Part shown: one piece after another, positions 39,601-48,769 of the stretch
Layout of the letters: each line of letters begins with the position of its first letter
How positions within the stretch are numbered: position 1 is the first letter of the stretch
From: a bacterium
GTDB lineage: Bacteria > Planctomycetota > Planctomycetia > Planctomycetales > Planctomycetaceae
DNA length: 64,000 bases
Assembly (NCBI GenBank): GCA_016125225.1
Contig: WGME01000004.1
Coordinates: 124,001 to 188,000, forward strand
Reading direction: 5' to 3'
Notes under the pieces: generated by a model
What the model was told of the DNA's origin: nothing
Database searches by the model: none
Seen by the model: the letters and a program-made list of their open reading frames with translations, nothing else
Program-made: the position numbers and the translations under genes

Positions 39601-41736
39601 GTGTCACTGTCCCATGCTGAACGCCAACGATTGCTGACACGGCTCGATGCCGTGTGCGATCAGCGTGCGCAGGCAGAAGACATCGCGGACATCGAACGTC
39701 TGGTACTGGCTTCCGAAGAGGCCCGTTGGCTGTATCTCACCTACCTCGATCTGCATGGTACTCTGGTTTGGGATACCGCTGGTGGAGCAGATACGGCCGC
39801 GGAGCTGGCCTGCTACGTGCCACCCTCAGACGCCCTGCCCATGCCTCCCGCCACTCAGCCCAACCGCAAGTTCGGGCTGCAACTGAAGTGGTCGGCCATG
39901 ATCGCCTTGGTGTTGTTGTGCGGCATACTGGTAGGCCGTTATCTCACGCCTCCGGAGATTTCGACTCCCGACCAATTGGCAGCACAGCCCACCGAAGAGG
40001 TGATTCCCGCCACGAATGTGGTGGCTGTTCCTGATCGTGAGCCGACTCGGCATCGGCCGGTGGAACTGTCAGGCAACCCTCTCACGCAGGCGAATCCAGC
40101 CACTGACACGACGGTGACAAATCCCATTCCGACGCTGGCTGCTGTTCCTGCTCGAGTCGAACCCGACTGGTCCGCGCAATCGCTTGATGAAATCAGCCGG
40201 GTTTCCCGACGGATCGATTTCTGGCTCGCCGCCGATTGGGAACAGATGGGAATTTCCCCCTCGCCGCGCGTGAGCGATGTACAATGGCTGCGGCGAGCCA
40301 TGCTCGATCTGGCGGGGCGCATTCCTACTGTCCCGGAAGTAACGGCGTTTCTGTCGGAGGAATCACGGAACAAACGCCGTGAACTGGTCGATCAGATTCT
40401 GGCCGACGGCGAGTACGCGCGAAACTTCACTACGGTCTGGTCAAACCTGTTAATCGGCCGTTCCCCGCAGCCCGATGTGGATCAGGAGGCTTTTCACAAA
40501 TATCTGCGGATGAGTTTCGCGACGAATCGGCCGTGGAATGCCGTGGTGGCCGATCTGGTCTCTGCCGAGGGGAACACGCACGAGAATGGAGCCACGAATT
40601 ATCTGGTGGCCCATCTCAACAATCAGGCGGTCCCGGCGACCGCGATCACGGCCCGGTTATTTCTCGGTCAGCAGCTTCAATGTGCACAGTGCCATAATCA
40701 TCCCTTCAACGATGTGCAGCAGTCGAGCTTCTGGGAACTCAACAGCCTGTTCCAGCAAGCGAAAGTGGTGACGGAACGTCCGAAAATGATGACGGACAAC
40801 CGTCGCGGCCCCGCTATGGCTGCCTTGACGACCGAAGTGGAAGGAGGCCCGATTTACTATGAGACGACTAACGGACTCATGAAAGTCGCCTTCCCCCGTT
40901 TTAACGGGCAGGATGTCGATCCCGCGCCGGAGGTCAATCGCCGAAAAGCACTGGCGACTTTGTTGACCACCACCGATCAGCCGCAACTGGCGGCGGCGTT
41001 TGTGAACCGGATGTGGGCTCATTTCTTTGGGGCAGGTTTTACGACGCCGGTCGATGACATGGGGCCGCATAACCCTCCATGTCACCCGGAAGTCTTGAAC
41101 ATTCTGACCGAGGAATTCGTTCGCAGCGGCTACGATATTCAGCGACTCGTCCGGTGGATCACGGACACGGAAGCTTACCAGCTGGCAAGTCGGCCGGGTG
41201 AGCAGAACATCAGCGATGACATCGCCACTGGCGACATTCCCTTGTTCTCGCGGGTCTATCCCAAGCCGATGACAGCCGAACAACTCTACGATTCGCTGCT
41301 GACTGCGACTCAAGCACACCAGCAGGGAGTGAGTGACTGGGCCGCCGCGGAAGCCCAACGGCAAGCCTGGCTCGATGAGTTCGTGGTCTCTTTACAGAAC
41401 GATGAGAACGGCGAGAGCGAAACGCTGTCGGGCACGTATGCCCAGGCGCTCACGGTTATGAACGGCGATTTGATGGACAAGGCCGTGGATTTATCGCCGG
41501 GAACTTTTCTGGGGGAACTCGTTCGCTCGAAATCCACCGAGACTGAGAAGATTCGCACGCTTTGCCTGGCTGCGTTGTCTCGCGAACCAACTCCCAAGGA
41601 ACTCGCCGCCATGCAGCGGCTGGTGCATGAAAGTTCGGCAAACCGCAAAACAGCCGCCAGTCGCGTGAGCGGTTCCGGCTATCAGGACCTCTTCTGGGCC
41701 CTGCTGAATTCCAACGAATTCGCCATCGTGCATTGA
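39601..41736 (+). CDS. Putative anti-sigma (FecR-like) N-terminus fused to a membrane helix and DUF1549/DUF1553
   Basis: Encodes 711 residues from GTG 39601 (TTG 39595 would add two). Residues 1-60 (LLTRLDAVCDQRAQAEDIAD, LVLASEEARWLYLTYLDLHG) match the cytoplasmic N-terminus seen in planctomycete FecR-like anti-sigma proteins. A membrane helix lies at about 96-113 (WSAMIALVLLCGILVGRYL). After a Pro/Thr-rich linker, DUF1549 begins near 200 (VQWLRRAMLDLAGRIP), with the heme motif CAQCH (Cys361, Cys364, His365). DUF1553 follows (FVNRMWAHFFGAGFTTPVDDMGPHNP; FWALLNSNEFAIVH). The upstream sigma gene makes a sensor/anti-sigma role likely by inference. Close kin to the DUF1549/DUF1553 protein at 35738. 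Confidence 0.85.
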   Translation: MSLSHAERQRLLTRLDAVCDQRAQAEDIADIERLVLASEEARWLYLTYLDLHGTLVWDTAGGADTAAELACYVPPSDALPMPPATQPNRKFGLQLKWSAMIALVLLCGILVGRYLTPPEISTPDQLAAQPTEEVIPATNVVAVPDREPTRHRPVELSGNPLTQANPATDTTVTNPIPTLAAVPARVEPDWSAQSLDEISRVSRRIDFWLAADWEQMGISPSPRVSDVQWLRRAMLDLAGRIPTVPEVTAFLSEESRNKRRELVDQILADGEYARNFTTVWSNLLIGRSPQPDVDQEAFHKYLRMSFATNRPWNAVVADLVSAEGNTHENGATNYLVAHLNNQAVPATAITARLFLGQQLQCAQCHNHPFNDVQQSSFWELNSLFQQAKVVTERPKMMTDNRRGPAMAALTTEVEGGPIYYETTNGLMKVAFPRFNGQDVDPAPEVNRRKALATLLTTTDQPQLAAAFVNRMWAHFFGAGFTTPVDDMGPHNPPCHPEVLNILTEEFVRSGYDIQRLVRWITDTEAYQLASRPGEQNISDDIATGDIPLFSRVYPKPMTAEQLYDSLLTATQAHQQGVSDWAAAEAQRQAWLDEFVVSLQNDENGESETLSGTYAQALTVMNGDLMDKAVDLSPGTFLGELVRSKSTETEKIRTLCLAALSREPTPKELAAMQRLVHESSANRKTAASRVSGSGYQDLFWALLNSNEFAIVH

Positions 41737-41824
41737 GCATGAGCTGATGGTCAAGGGCTAAGGGCTGAGTGACCAGACCAGTAGAACGGCTACGATTCTT
41801 CTGGCTCTTGACACTCGACAAACC

Positions 41825-43159
41825 TTACGCCAGCAGTTCGCGAATTGGCTGGGCGTCTTCGGGTAACAAGGTAATCGGCCGTTCGTTGATGTCGCGGACA
41901 TAACTGTGCGGATCAATGCCCAGGTTATGGTAGACCGTGGCCAGGACATCGCGGTAATGGATCGGGCGTTCGGTGGCATAGCCCGCATCTTTATCGGTCG
42001 CCCCGATGACTTGGCCGCGACGCATGCCGCCCCCCGCGAACAAGGCCGATTGTACCGGTGCCCAGTGATCTCGCCCCGCGTTGGTGTTGATCTTTGGGGT
42101 GCGACCGAATTCGCCCCACACCACTACCGAGACGTCGTTATCCAGGCCGCGATCGGCGAGGTCTTGAATCAAAGCCGACAGGCCAGCATCAACAGTGGGC
42201 AGATGCTGCTTCAGATGGGCAAAGTTGTTGCCGTGCGTATCCCAGAAACCGTAAGCCACGGTCACCACTCGCACGCCCGCTTCTACCAGCCGGCGAGCGA
42301 TCAGCAACTGATCATTCCACAGGGGGGCACCATCGCCCAAGTGCTTCGAAGACCCTTTGCCATATTTCTCACGCAGCAGCGGGTCTTCCTGCTCGACATC
42401 CATCGCCGTGACGATTTTTGACGAAGTCAGCACATCGAAGGCCCGGCGATAGCTCTCGTCGACATCCTGCACGATCGGGGCTTCCAGATCGCGACGGATC
42501 TGTCCCAGGTTCTTCAGCAGTTGTTGACGGCTGTGAAATTGCGGGGTTGGAATATACCGCAGTTTCATGCTTGCGATATCTTCGCCATCCGCACGCACCT
42601 GGTTATAAGCACTGCCAAGAATTCCCGCTCCCGTACTGTTGTAGGGGCGATGCTTCATGGTGGGAAAGAGGTCGACGAAGGGGGGCGTGAGCGGGTCCAC
42701 CGGTCCCAGCACCTTGGCCGTTGCTGACCCGAAGTTGGGATACTGGCTGCGTTGCACATCGCCCATGGTGTAGCCGGTCAGGCTTTGAAAGCTGGAATGC
42801 TCATCTCGCTGTCCGACAATCGACCGCACGATGGCACACTGATCGGCGACTTTCGCCAGCTTCGGCAGATGCTCGCAGAATTCGATTCCCGGAACCGAGG
42901 TGGCAATCGGCGCGAACTCGCCTCGAATTTCCTTAGGAGCGAGTGGCTTCAGATCAAACGTATCCTGATGAGCCAGCCCACCCGACAGGTAGACCATGAT
43001 CACCGCTTTGTGACGTTGAGTCGCCGCGGCGGCAGCGTCTTGCCGCAAGAGGTCGGCCAGGGTCAGTCCGCCGACTGCCAAACCCCCGACTTGCAGGAAC
43101 GAGCGGCGTGAGACACCATCGCAAAACTGTTGTCGACCACCCCAGCACGTCAGCATCAT
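41825..43159 (-). CDS. DUF1501 protein with Tat-type signal, convergent with the fusion gene
   Basis: Encodes 444 residues from ATG 43159 (AAGG upstream). The twin-Arg signal is VSRRSFLQVGGLAVGGLTLADLL. DUF1501 motifs: [70 protein letters not shown] and ALFAGGGMRRGQVIGATD. The likely metal ligands are in HQDTFD, DTHG and GRDHW by analogy with alkaline phosphatase relatives. It is on the opposite strand to the sigma/DUF1549 group, stops facing 88 bases apart, and so has its own promoter in the 282 bases upstream (43160-43441), where no gene was seen. Confidence 0.88.
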   Translation of the reverse strand: MMLTCWGGRQQFCDGVSRRSFLQVGGLAVGGLTLADLLRQDAAAAATQRHKAVIMVYLSGGLAHQDTFDLKPLAPKEIRGEFAPIATSVPGIEFCEHLPKLAKVADQCAIVRSIVGQRDEHSSFQSLTGYTMGDVQRSQYPNFGSATAKVLGPVDPLTPPFVDLFPTMKHRPYNSTGAGILGSAYNQVRADGEDIASMKLRYIPTPQFHSRQQLLKNLGQIRRDLEAPIVQDVDESYRRAFDVLTSSKIVTAMDVEQEDPLLREKYGKGSSKHLGDGAPLWNDQLLIARRLVEAGVRVVTVAYGFWDTHGNNFAHLKQHLPTVDAGLSALIQDLADRGLDNDVSVVVWGEFGRTPKINTNAGRDHWAPVQSALFAGGGMRRGQVIGATDKDAGYATERPIHYRDVLATVYHNLGIDPHSYVRDINERPITLLPEDAQPIRELLA

Positions 43160-43441
43160 CACAGACCTTACTCTCGGAATCTCGTCGTCACAGTCGCAAA
43201 GTCACTCAGAATTCTTTTCGGCATCTGAGTCACGATAGCATAAACGACGGTTGAACTATCCGAAAGTGGAGTCGAGCCCGCTGCATGGACCGGGATCTAA
43301 TATAGAAAAAGGAGGTCCGCAAAAACGAACCCCCTCATGGTGAAGACCTTGCCAAGTGGCTGCGTTTGATGGCTAGGTGAACATTACGGAGGGTTTGCAG
43401 TGGGTGTTCAAGTCGCTTGAATCGACTGCTGCTTTCCGCGT

Positions 43442-43933
43442 TCACGCTTTCGGCTTGCTGGTAAGCTGGAAGTCGAACACGTTTTCCCCGGGTTGGACGT
43501 CGGCTTCCAGTTCGGACTTCAGGTTGTATCGCACGGGGATTTTGACTTTCTTGCGCTCGAAGGACTTCTGGCCGCCCCCCGTGCTCTCTTCGTCATCGCC
43601 GAGTTCTTCCTCGGTGTCTTCTTCCCCTTCTTCGCTCGTGGCGATTTCCACGCGGTTATGGCCCACCTTGGTTCCGCGAGTATTGCGGATATAGGTCAAT
43701 TCATACTTGCCAGTTGAGTCTGTCTTCCCGTATGCGGGACGGCCATTGTCGGGTTGGAAAACCACAGCGATGCCTTGCAACGGCTCCCCATCCATCGTAA
43801 TCGTCCCAGTGACCAGACCGAGTTCCGGTTGATCACTTCCACTACCACAACCGGGCAGCAGGAAAGTCAGCATCGAAAGAGAAAGTACGGTCAGGGCGAC
43901 TTGAGTCGTCTTCACAATCAGAACTCGCTTCAA
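43442..43933 (-). CDS. Small lipoprotein with a carboxypeptidase-regulatory-like fold
   Basis: Encodes 163 residues. The signal VALTVLSLSMLTFLLPGC ends in a lipobox Cys29. The mature part is a transthyretin-like beta sandwich: LVTGTITMDGEPLQGIAVVFQPDNG, then GKTDSTGKYELTYI and GTKVGHNRVEIAT. An acidic insert (EEGEEDTEEELGDDEE) precedes the last strands. Such lipoproteins are regularly found beside DUF1559 genes in planctomycetes, and here it lies 110 bases downstream of one on the same strand. Role in the envelope not known. Confidence 0.8.
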   Translation of the reverse strand: MKRVLIVKTTQVALTVLSLSMLTFLLPGCGSGSDQPELGLVTGTITMDGEPLQGIAVVFQPDNGRPAYGKTDSTGKYELTYIRNTRGTKVGHNRVEIATSEEGEEDTEEELGDDEESTGGGQKSFERKKVKIPVRYNLKSELEADVQPGENVFDFQLTSKPKA

Positions 43934-44043
43934 CTGGAGAAACTATTGAGGCTGAACTAGATATGGGCCTGTGGCCCGGTGGTCTGCTTATCAGTCGATT
44001 CGCTTGGGAAGCAGACGCATCCGGGCACCCACTTGCACCGACT

Positions 44044-44985
44044 CTAGAATTCACCCAGGACTTCGCCATCCCTGCGAGTACTCAGACCCTGATACGTGGG
44101 CATGTTCATGTTCTCGGACAGAAACCGTACTGAGCCATCGCCCAGCAGGAAGTGAGCGCCGCCTACGTGCCAGCTTCCTGCGGCTTCTTCAGCACCACCA
44201 TTGATTGGGTCGTTGCTTTCTGCTGCGATGAGGTACTCCGACATCTCCGTGGGGGGATTCGAATCTGCACCGCTTGAGAAGATGGCTCGACGATCGCAGC
44301 CAGCACCGAACTGACCGATGGCATCGCCACCGCTATCGGGAACTTCGCTGACGAAGATGGTATTCGAGAGACCGTCGGTCACATCGCTAAAGCGGACGGC
44401 GCTGCTGATGTAGAAAATGCCGTTGCCGTTCATGCAGCCCCAGGGCTTATTCACCATATCGGCAGGGGTAGCGACAGAACCGCTGATGCAGTCATCGGAA
44501 CCATCGCCGATGCGGGTTCCCATGTTGCCGTTGTAGTTGCAGGTCTGGTAGCCGTTCTTCTGCGAGGCCGTGCGGACATCCGGCTGAGACGGACACCAGA
44601 ACACGGAGAAGGTCGAATTGCGGAAGACCTGAGTCTTGCCGGTGTTTTGGTCGCCGTTCTCGTTGCCCATCCCATCATCGCCCTGGATGGCATTATAAAG
44701 AGTCGCTTGATCGAGGTAGGGCAGAATGCTGGCATGCCAAGTCCAACCGTGGCCGTTGTACCGCGAGCCGTTCCAGAGGACGATGCTGCCCGAGGGCAGG
44801 GCAATGAACGCATCGGCATAGTTATGCAGTGCGAGGCCGATCTGCTTGAGATTGTTGCGGCATTGAGTACGTCGTGCGGCTTCCCGAGCCTGTTGCACTG
44901 CTGGTAACAACAGTGCGATCAGGATTGCGATAATCGCAATCACAACCAGAAGCTCGATGAGCGTGAAGCCTGTCCGCTTTTTCAT
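44044..44985 (-). CDS. DUF1559 pseudopilin-like protein
   Basis: Encodes 313 residues from ATG 44985; an in-frame extension to 45105 precedes the methylation motif and is unlikely. The start [20 protein letters not shown] is a type IV pilin/pseudopilin signal cleaved before Phe, with Glu at position 5 of the mature helix. Then [26 protein letters not shown] is typical of DUF1559 (SBP_bac_10). The C-terminal [21 protein letters not shown] has the H-x(9)-DG pattern that ends these proteins. Families of tens of paralogues occur in planctomycetes. Surface or periplasmic filament role is inferred. Confidence 0.92.
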   Translation of the reverse strand: MKKRTGFTLIELLVVIAIIAILIALLLPAVQQAREAARRTQCRNNLKQIGLALHNYADAFIALPSGSIVLWNGSRYNGHGWTWHASILPYLDQATLYNAIQGDDGMGNENGDQNTGKTQVFRNSTFSVFWCPSQPDVRTASQKNGYQTCNYNGNMGTRIGDGSDDCISGSVATPADMVNKPWGCMNGNGIFYISSAVRFSDVTDGLSNTIFVSEVPDSGGDAIGQFGAGCDRRAIFSSGADSNPPTEMSEYLIAAESNDPINGGAEEAAGSWHVGGAHFLLGDGSVRFLSENMNMPTYQGLSTRRDGEVLGEF

Positions 44986-45537
44986 TCTGAATCTTTCTTG
45001 TTCACTCGAAGAAGAGTTCGACAGCTTGAAACTCGGAACCGGAGTGAGCAGCGGTTGCGGTTCGAAAACCGGGAGAATACGGTTCAACTTGCTGTCTGCC
45101 ACCAAAACATCGCGTCCTGTTGTGACGCACCGACAAATTGCTTGAAAATCAACTCCAAATCGGTGATGTCAAAATCCTGCGCGGGCGGCTTTGCCAGAGG
45201 ATAAACGAAGTACACAACGAACCTTTGGCGCGGCTAAGTTAGCGATCGTTTGTGAAGGAAATGTGAAAGAAGTGTGAGGATCAGAAGATACCCATTTCTG
45301 AGAAACACTCAGGAGCATCAATCACGTGATCTGATGGGTACACGGTACAGATGTGGGCTGTCTTGATTGGTCAGATAGCATGTAAGTTCACAGGTCAGTT
45401 GCTCATCACGGCGTATGACCCACTGCCCAGAGCCGATGCCTGATGTGGCATGATTTTCGTGGGCCATGCCGGTCGCTATCATGTTCAGTGATGTCGGCGT
45501 GTACTGGACCGACATGAGCACTTAAAGGAACCGGACG
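44986..45537. other. Long divergent intergenic region (regulatory)
   Basis: About 550 bases between the DUF1559 gene and the Dabb gene, with only short non-coding-like frames. It holds the phased repeats at 45251-45278. Near the Dabb gene, ATGTCGG and CCGACAT (about 45492-45516) can form a 7-bp stem. No RNA gene was recognised. Confidence 0.4.
45251..45278 (-). promoter_or_regulatory. Three 11-bp-phased direct repeats, possible response-regulator operator
   Basis: On the minus strand CTCACA (45278-45273), TTCACA (45267-45262) and TTCACA (45256-45251) recur with exactly 5 bases between them, that is one helical turn per unit. This is the layout of PhoP/PhoB-type binding sites (TTnACA-N5 repeats in Bacillus, GTTCACC units in Streptomyces). 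The site is 266 bases upstream of the DUF1559 start and 260 upstream of the Dabb start, so it could serve either. The binding protein is unknown. Confidence 0.4.
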
Positions 45538-45954
45538 ATGCAACGCGGATCTGGGAAAACTGGCCTGGCGTTTCTGGCTGGCGTGTTGATCACCTGCGGC
45601 TTCTTGACAGGAACTTCATCCATGGCCGATTCAACCACGACCGCGCGACCGCTGGTCCATAATGTCTACTTCAATCTGAAAGACGGTTCACCAGAAAATA
45701 TCGCCAAGCTGACGGCGGCTTGCCACAAGTATCTCAATGGCCATGATGGCGTGGTGTACTTTGCCGCCGGACCGGTTGTGGAAGAGTTGAGCCGCCCGGT
45801 GAACCAGAAGGACTTCCACGTCTGCCTGTGCGTGGCCTTCAAAGACAAGGCGGCTCACGACGTCTACCAGACTCATCCCCGGCATCTGGAATTTATCGCC
45901 GAGAATAAAGAGACCTGGGAAAAGGTCCGCGTGTTCGATAGCTGGGGCAACTGA
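45538..45954 (+). CDS. Exported Dabb-domain (stress-responsive alpha/beta barrel) protein
   Basis: Encodes 138 residues. A signal peptide (GLAFLAGVLITCGFLTGTSSMA) is followed by a Dabb domain (PF07876): LVHNVYFNLKDGSPENIAKLTAACHKYLNG, then FAAGPVVEELSRPVNQKDFHVCLCVAFKDKAAHDVYQTHPRH and HLEFIAENKETWEKVRVFDS. The pattern of a ferredoxin-like fold, with DVYQTHPRHLEF as the usual hallmark, is clear. Dabb proteins form dimers; most are cytosolic, so the signal peptide is notable but common in planctomycetes. Substrate unknown. Confidence 0.85.
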   Translation: MQRGSGKTGLAFLAGVLITCGFLTGTSSMADSTTTARPLVHNVYFNLKDGSPENIAKLTAACHKYLNGHDGVVYFAAGPVVEELSRPVNQKDFHVCLCVAFKDKAAHDVYQTHPRHLEFIAENKETWEKVRVFDSWGN

Positions 45955-45970
45955 AACGCATCATCAACAC

Positions 45971-45992
45971 CCGGGGATAGCGATCCCTGGGC
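45971..45992. terminator. Hairpin between convergent genes, palindrome family copy 3
   Basis: CCCGGGGAT (45971-45979) pairs with ATCCCTGGG (45984-45992) through one G-U wobble around the loop AGCG, and is followed by CTTTAGTT. It lies between the stop of the Dabb gene and the stop of the Wza-like gene and may end transcription from both sides. Confidence 0.6.
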
Positions 45993-45993
45993 T

Positions 45994-47820
45994 TTAGTTC
46001 CCGCCGCCGTTCAGATTCGATGCGGCGACACTGAAGAGCGCGCCTTCCAACAGGTGGCGTTCGACAAAGGCCATGAAGGCTTCGCCCCGGGTGTACTGCA
46101 GAATCAGATAGTCACCCGGTTGGATGGTAATGCGTTCATTCGGATTGCGGACCGCCTCATACAGGTCGATCTGCAGTGTCACCTGATTTCCATCGGTGAG
46201 CGGTCGCAGCACGATTAGTTGACTGGCGGAAATCGACACGTCGGCATTCAAGGCGGACTGTCCGCCGACCGATTGCGTTGCCCGGCTGCCGCCACTACCG
46301 CCGCCGCGATTGCCTTGAGCAATGGCGATCGCACCGAGGACATCCAGGTCATAGTCACGCGGCAGGGTGTATTGTCCGCCACCGAGCAAGCCGCCGGTAT
46401 AGAAGACTTCCGTCTCACGAGATTCGATGAAAACGATGTCGCCATCGTAGAGGATAATGTCCGACTCTTTCACGTCGGCCTGTTCGCCAGGGCCGAGGCG
46501 GATGGGGATGCGGATAATGTGTCGGTTATCCAGGTTCGAACCGATATCCACAGGCCAGTCCCCGAGAGTGTTGGGACCATAATTCACGGCCGCTTCCGGG
46601 ATGGGCGAGATCGGCCATGCAGGCGCAGGCATCGCTTCAACTGGCATCGGAGCCGCTGAGTACGCCGGTTGTGGCTGAGGGGGCAGCGGCTGACCGTAGG
46701 CCATCGACGGCGGCTGCATGCGAGGATCGGTCATGGGAACCAACGGTTGCGCTGCAGGCGGCATCGACTGCGGCGGTGGCGTCATCTGCGGCATGACTGA
46801 ATATGGCGCACCATACGGTTGATGCAGGGTGGTGGCCTGCGGCGGCGGATACGGTGTGTATTGCACCGGTTGAACCGAGCCGTCAGCACTCGGCAGCGCC
46901 GATTGGACCATGGGAGTGGTTGCTGGTTGTGGTGACGATGTGGACATGGGCTGTTGAACCGGAGCGGACCGCATCAGTCCCGCCGAGCGATAGTCGGCCT
47001 GCGGATTGAACCCACCCGTGGGCGATTGTCCCCGAATGATGTAGTCCGACTTGTGAGCCGACGCCGGTGGCAACGGCGATGGGGGATAGGCCTGCGAAGG
47101 GGGCGACTGGCCCGGTGGACAGTTGCGGCCTCGAATGATGTAAATCGCATTCTCTGCATCAAGACCGGGCAGACCACCGGTCTCGGCGAGCGCATTCAGA
47201 ACATCATTCTTGTAGACCGGCAGGTTCACCGCCTTGCCCGTTCCCCGTTTCAAGTCGCCGATGTTGAGGGTGCCGTTTGATCCCACCGACAACTGGCTGC
47301 CCGCTTCCTGGCGGATGACCAGCACGCGGTACGATCGGGGTTGTTGCAGGGCGACAAAGATCCGATCGCGTTCCTTCTGCAGAAAATTATGGTCGACCGT
47401 GTAGGCCTTGCGGATAGTTTCTTCGACGGCTCGCAGCGAAAGCCCGCGAACGGAGATCGCACCCACCAGCGGCAACGAGATGGTGCCATCATCACGCACC
47501 GGAATCGGATAGCCCACACTTGGAGGCAGGTTGCTGTTCTGCGGGAAGTAGACCGGTGGCTGTTCTTCGCGGCGACCGAGAATGCCTTCAATGTAAATGC
47601 TGAGCAAGTCGCCCGTGTCAACGAGATGCATAGCGGGGGGCGACTGCCGCAAAAGAGAAAGATCGATCGTTTCCTTGCCGGAACGGGACGGCCCGCGGAA
47701 CTCATCGGGCATGTATCGGGCTGGTAAACCTTTGATGGGATGAAACGCGGCGCAGCCCATCACCAGTGGCAGGCATATAGCCGCCCATCCGAGTCGGTGA
47801 GTTGCAATCCCGTTCAACAT
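45994..47820 (-). CDS. Wza-like polysaccharide export lipoprotein with SLBB and a proline-rich insert
   Basis: Encodes 608 residues from ATG 47820; an upstream in-frame start at 47892 precedes the signal. The lipobox is CLPLVMGC (Cys about 24). The polysaccharide export domain starts with HLVDTGDLLSIYIEGILG and continues to VRDDGTISLPLVGAISVRGLSLRAVEETIRKAY. SLBB-like parts follow (VYKNDVLNALAETGGLPGLDAENAIYIIRG; GEQADVKESDIILYDGDIVFIES). Between them lies a long Pro/Gln-rich insert (about 250-430) with many PPP and QP units. The C-terminus has another SLBB-type stretch and an end helix. It should form the outer-membrane channel for capsule or exopolysaccharide. No Wzc/Wzy partner is in the window. 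Confidence 0.85.
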   Translation of the reverse strand: MLNGIATHRLGWAAICLPLVMGCAAFHPIKGLPARYMPDEFRGPSRSGKETIDLSLLRQSPPAMHLVDTGDLLSIYIEGILGRREEQPPVYFPQNSNLPPSVGYPIPVRDDGTISLPLVGAISVRGLSLRAVEETIRKAYTVDHNFLQKERDRIFVALQQPRSYRVLVIRQEAGSQLSVGSNGTLNIGDLKRGTGKAVNLPVYKNDVLNALAETGGLPGLDAENAIYIIRGRNCPPGQSPPSQAYPPSPLPPASAHKSDYIIRGQSPTGGFNPQADYRSAGLMRSAPVQQPMSTSSPQPATTPMVQSALPSADGSVQPVQYTPYPPPQATTLHQPYGAPYSVMPQMTPPPQSMPPAAQPLVPMTDPRMQPPSMAYGQPLPPQPQPAYSAAPMPVEAMPAPAWPISPIPEAAVNYGPNTLGDWPVDIGSNLDNRHIIRIPIRLGPGEQADVKESDIILYDGDIVFIESRETEVFYTGGLLGGGQYTLPRDYDLDVLGAIAIAQGNRGGGSGGSRATQSVGGQSALNADVSISASQLIVLRPLTDGNQVTLQIDLYEAVRNPNERITIQPGDYLILQYTRGEAFMAFVERHLLEGALFSVAASNLNGGGN

Positions 47821-47857
47821 AGAAGTCGCATCCCCTGGGTGTTCCAGCAGCGGCTGG

Positions 47858-48532
47858 CTAGTGCAAACGTGGTGAAGTCTCGCCAGCATCAAAATTCACC
47901 GGCACCATCTGTCCGTAACGATCAGAAATTGCTGGTGAAGCAGTCGCATCATTCGCCGAGGTCATATCGCGAGACTGGGCGTCTCGTTCGGTGGGAGCGG
48001 CAGCATAACCGGGACCGTATACGGGACCTTGCATGGGCCCGTTGGAGTAGGCCGGTGCCGTTGGGCAAGCACCCGCATTCGACCATGAGGTGGCGATGCG
48101 GTTGAATCGGGAAATGCCCCCTTGCTGACCGCGCTCGAGACCCAACTGATACCCGGCAAACCAGTCGGCGACGTTATCAGCCCCCGCACAAGAGCGGTAA
48201 TAGGCATTCCAGTATTTGCTGGGCGGAACTGTGGGCGTGAGTGCCGGCCGACCCATCGACAGATCGATGTAGGCCTGTCGGTAACCATCCTGAAAATCGT
48301 ACGAAATCTTCCCGCACGATTTCTTGAGATCCTTCAAGTCATCGTTGGCACATTTGACCGCCGTACCCTGGGTGATGTACTCGTCCTTCCACTGCCAGTA
48401 GGTGGGGCAGTAGGAGTACGTTTTGGGCGGCACGCAATCGTCGCAACAGGATGACTTCGGTGCCGATTGGCAACCGCACATCATCCCGGCAACAAGGCCG
48501 GAATAAATCAGTTCGCGTCCCATGGACTCCAT
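47858..48532 (-). CDS. Lipoprotein of unknown function beside the export gene
   Basis: Encodes 224 residues from ATG 48532 (ATG 48523 is three codons further; an in-frame start at 48676 precedes the signal). LIYSGLVAGMMCGC is a lipobox signal. The mature part is rich in Cys at the start (SCCDDCVPP), then YWQWKDEYITQGTAVKCANDDLKDLKK and the conserved-looking YWNAYYRSCAGADNVADWFAGYQLGLERGQQGG. The C-terminal tail is Pro/Ala-rich. It lies 37 bases upstream of the Wza-like gene on the same strand, so cotranscription and a role in polysaccharide export are likely inference. Confidence 0.7.
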   Translation of the reverse strand: MESMGRELIYSGLVAGMMCGCQSAPKSSCCDDCVPPKTYSYCPTYWQWKDEYITQGTAVKCANDDLKDLKKSCGKISYDFQDGYRQAYIDLSMGRPALTPTVPPSKYWNAYYRSCAGADNVADWFAGYQLGLERGQQGGISRFNRIATSWSNAGACPTAPAYSNGPMQGPVYGPGYAAAPTERDAQSRDMTSANDATASPAISDRYGQMVPVNFDAGETSPRLH

Positions 48533-48769
48533 TCCGTGGCCGCTGGTTGTGCCGCATTCCCAGGTCACCGGCCAGGGAGCATTCCCGTGAATCCTCTGCC
48601 AGGCCGATGGGCGATCGACACCCATACGTTCTGGTGTATCGGAAACCGGTGGCAGCGAATCAGCCGTTTTCCCCACGCGTAGGGATTGGTCCGGTTATGT
48701 CGGGCGAATTTGCGGAATCTCCCCCTCCGCACTGAATCGGACTCAAGTGGCAGGGAAGGATGAGAGAGT

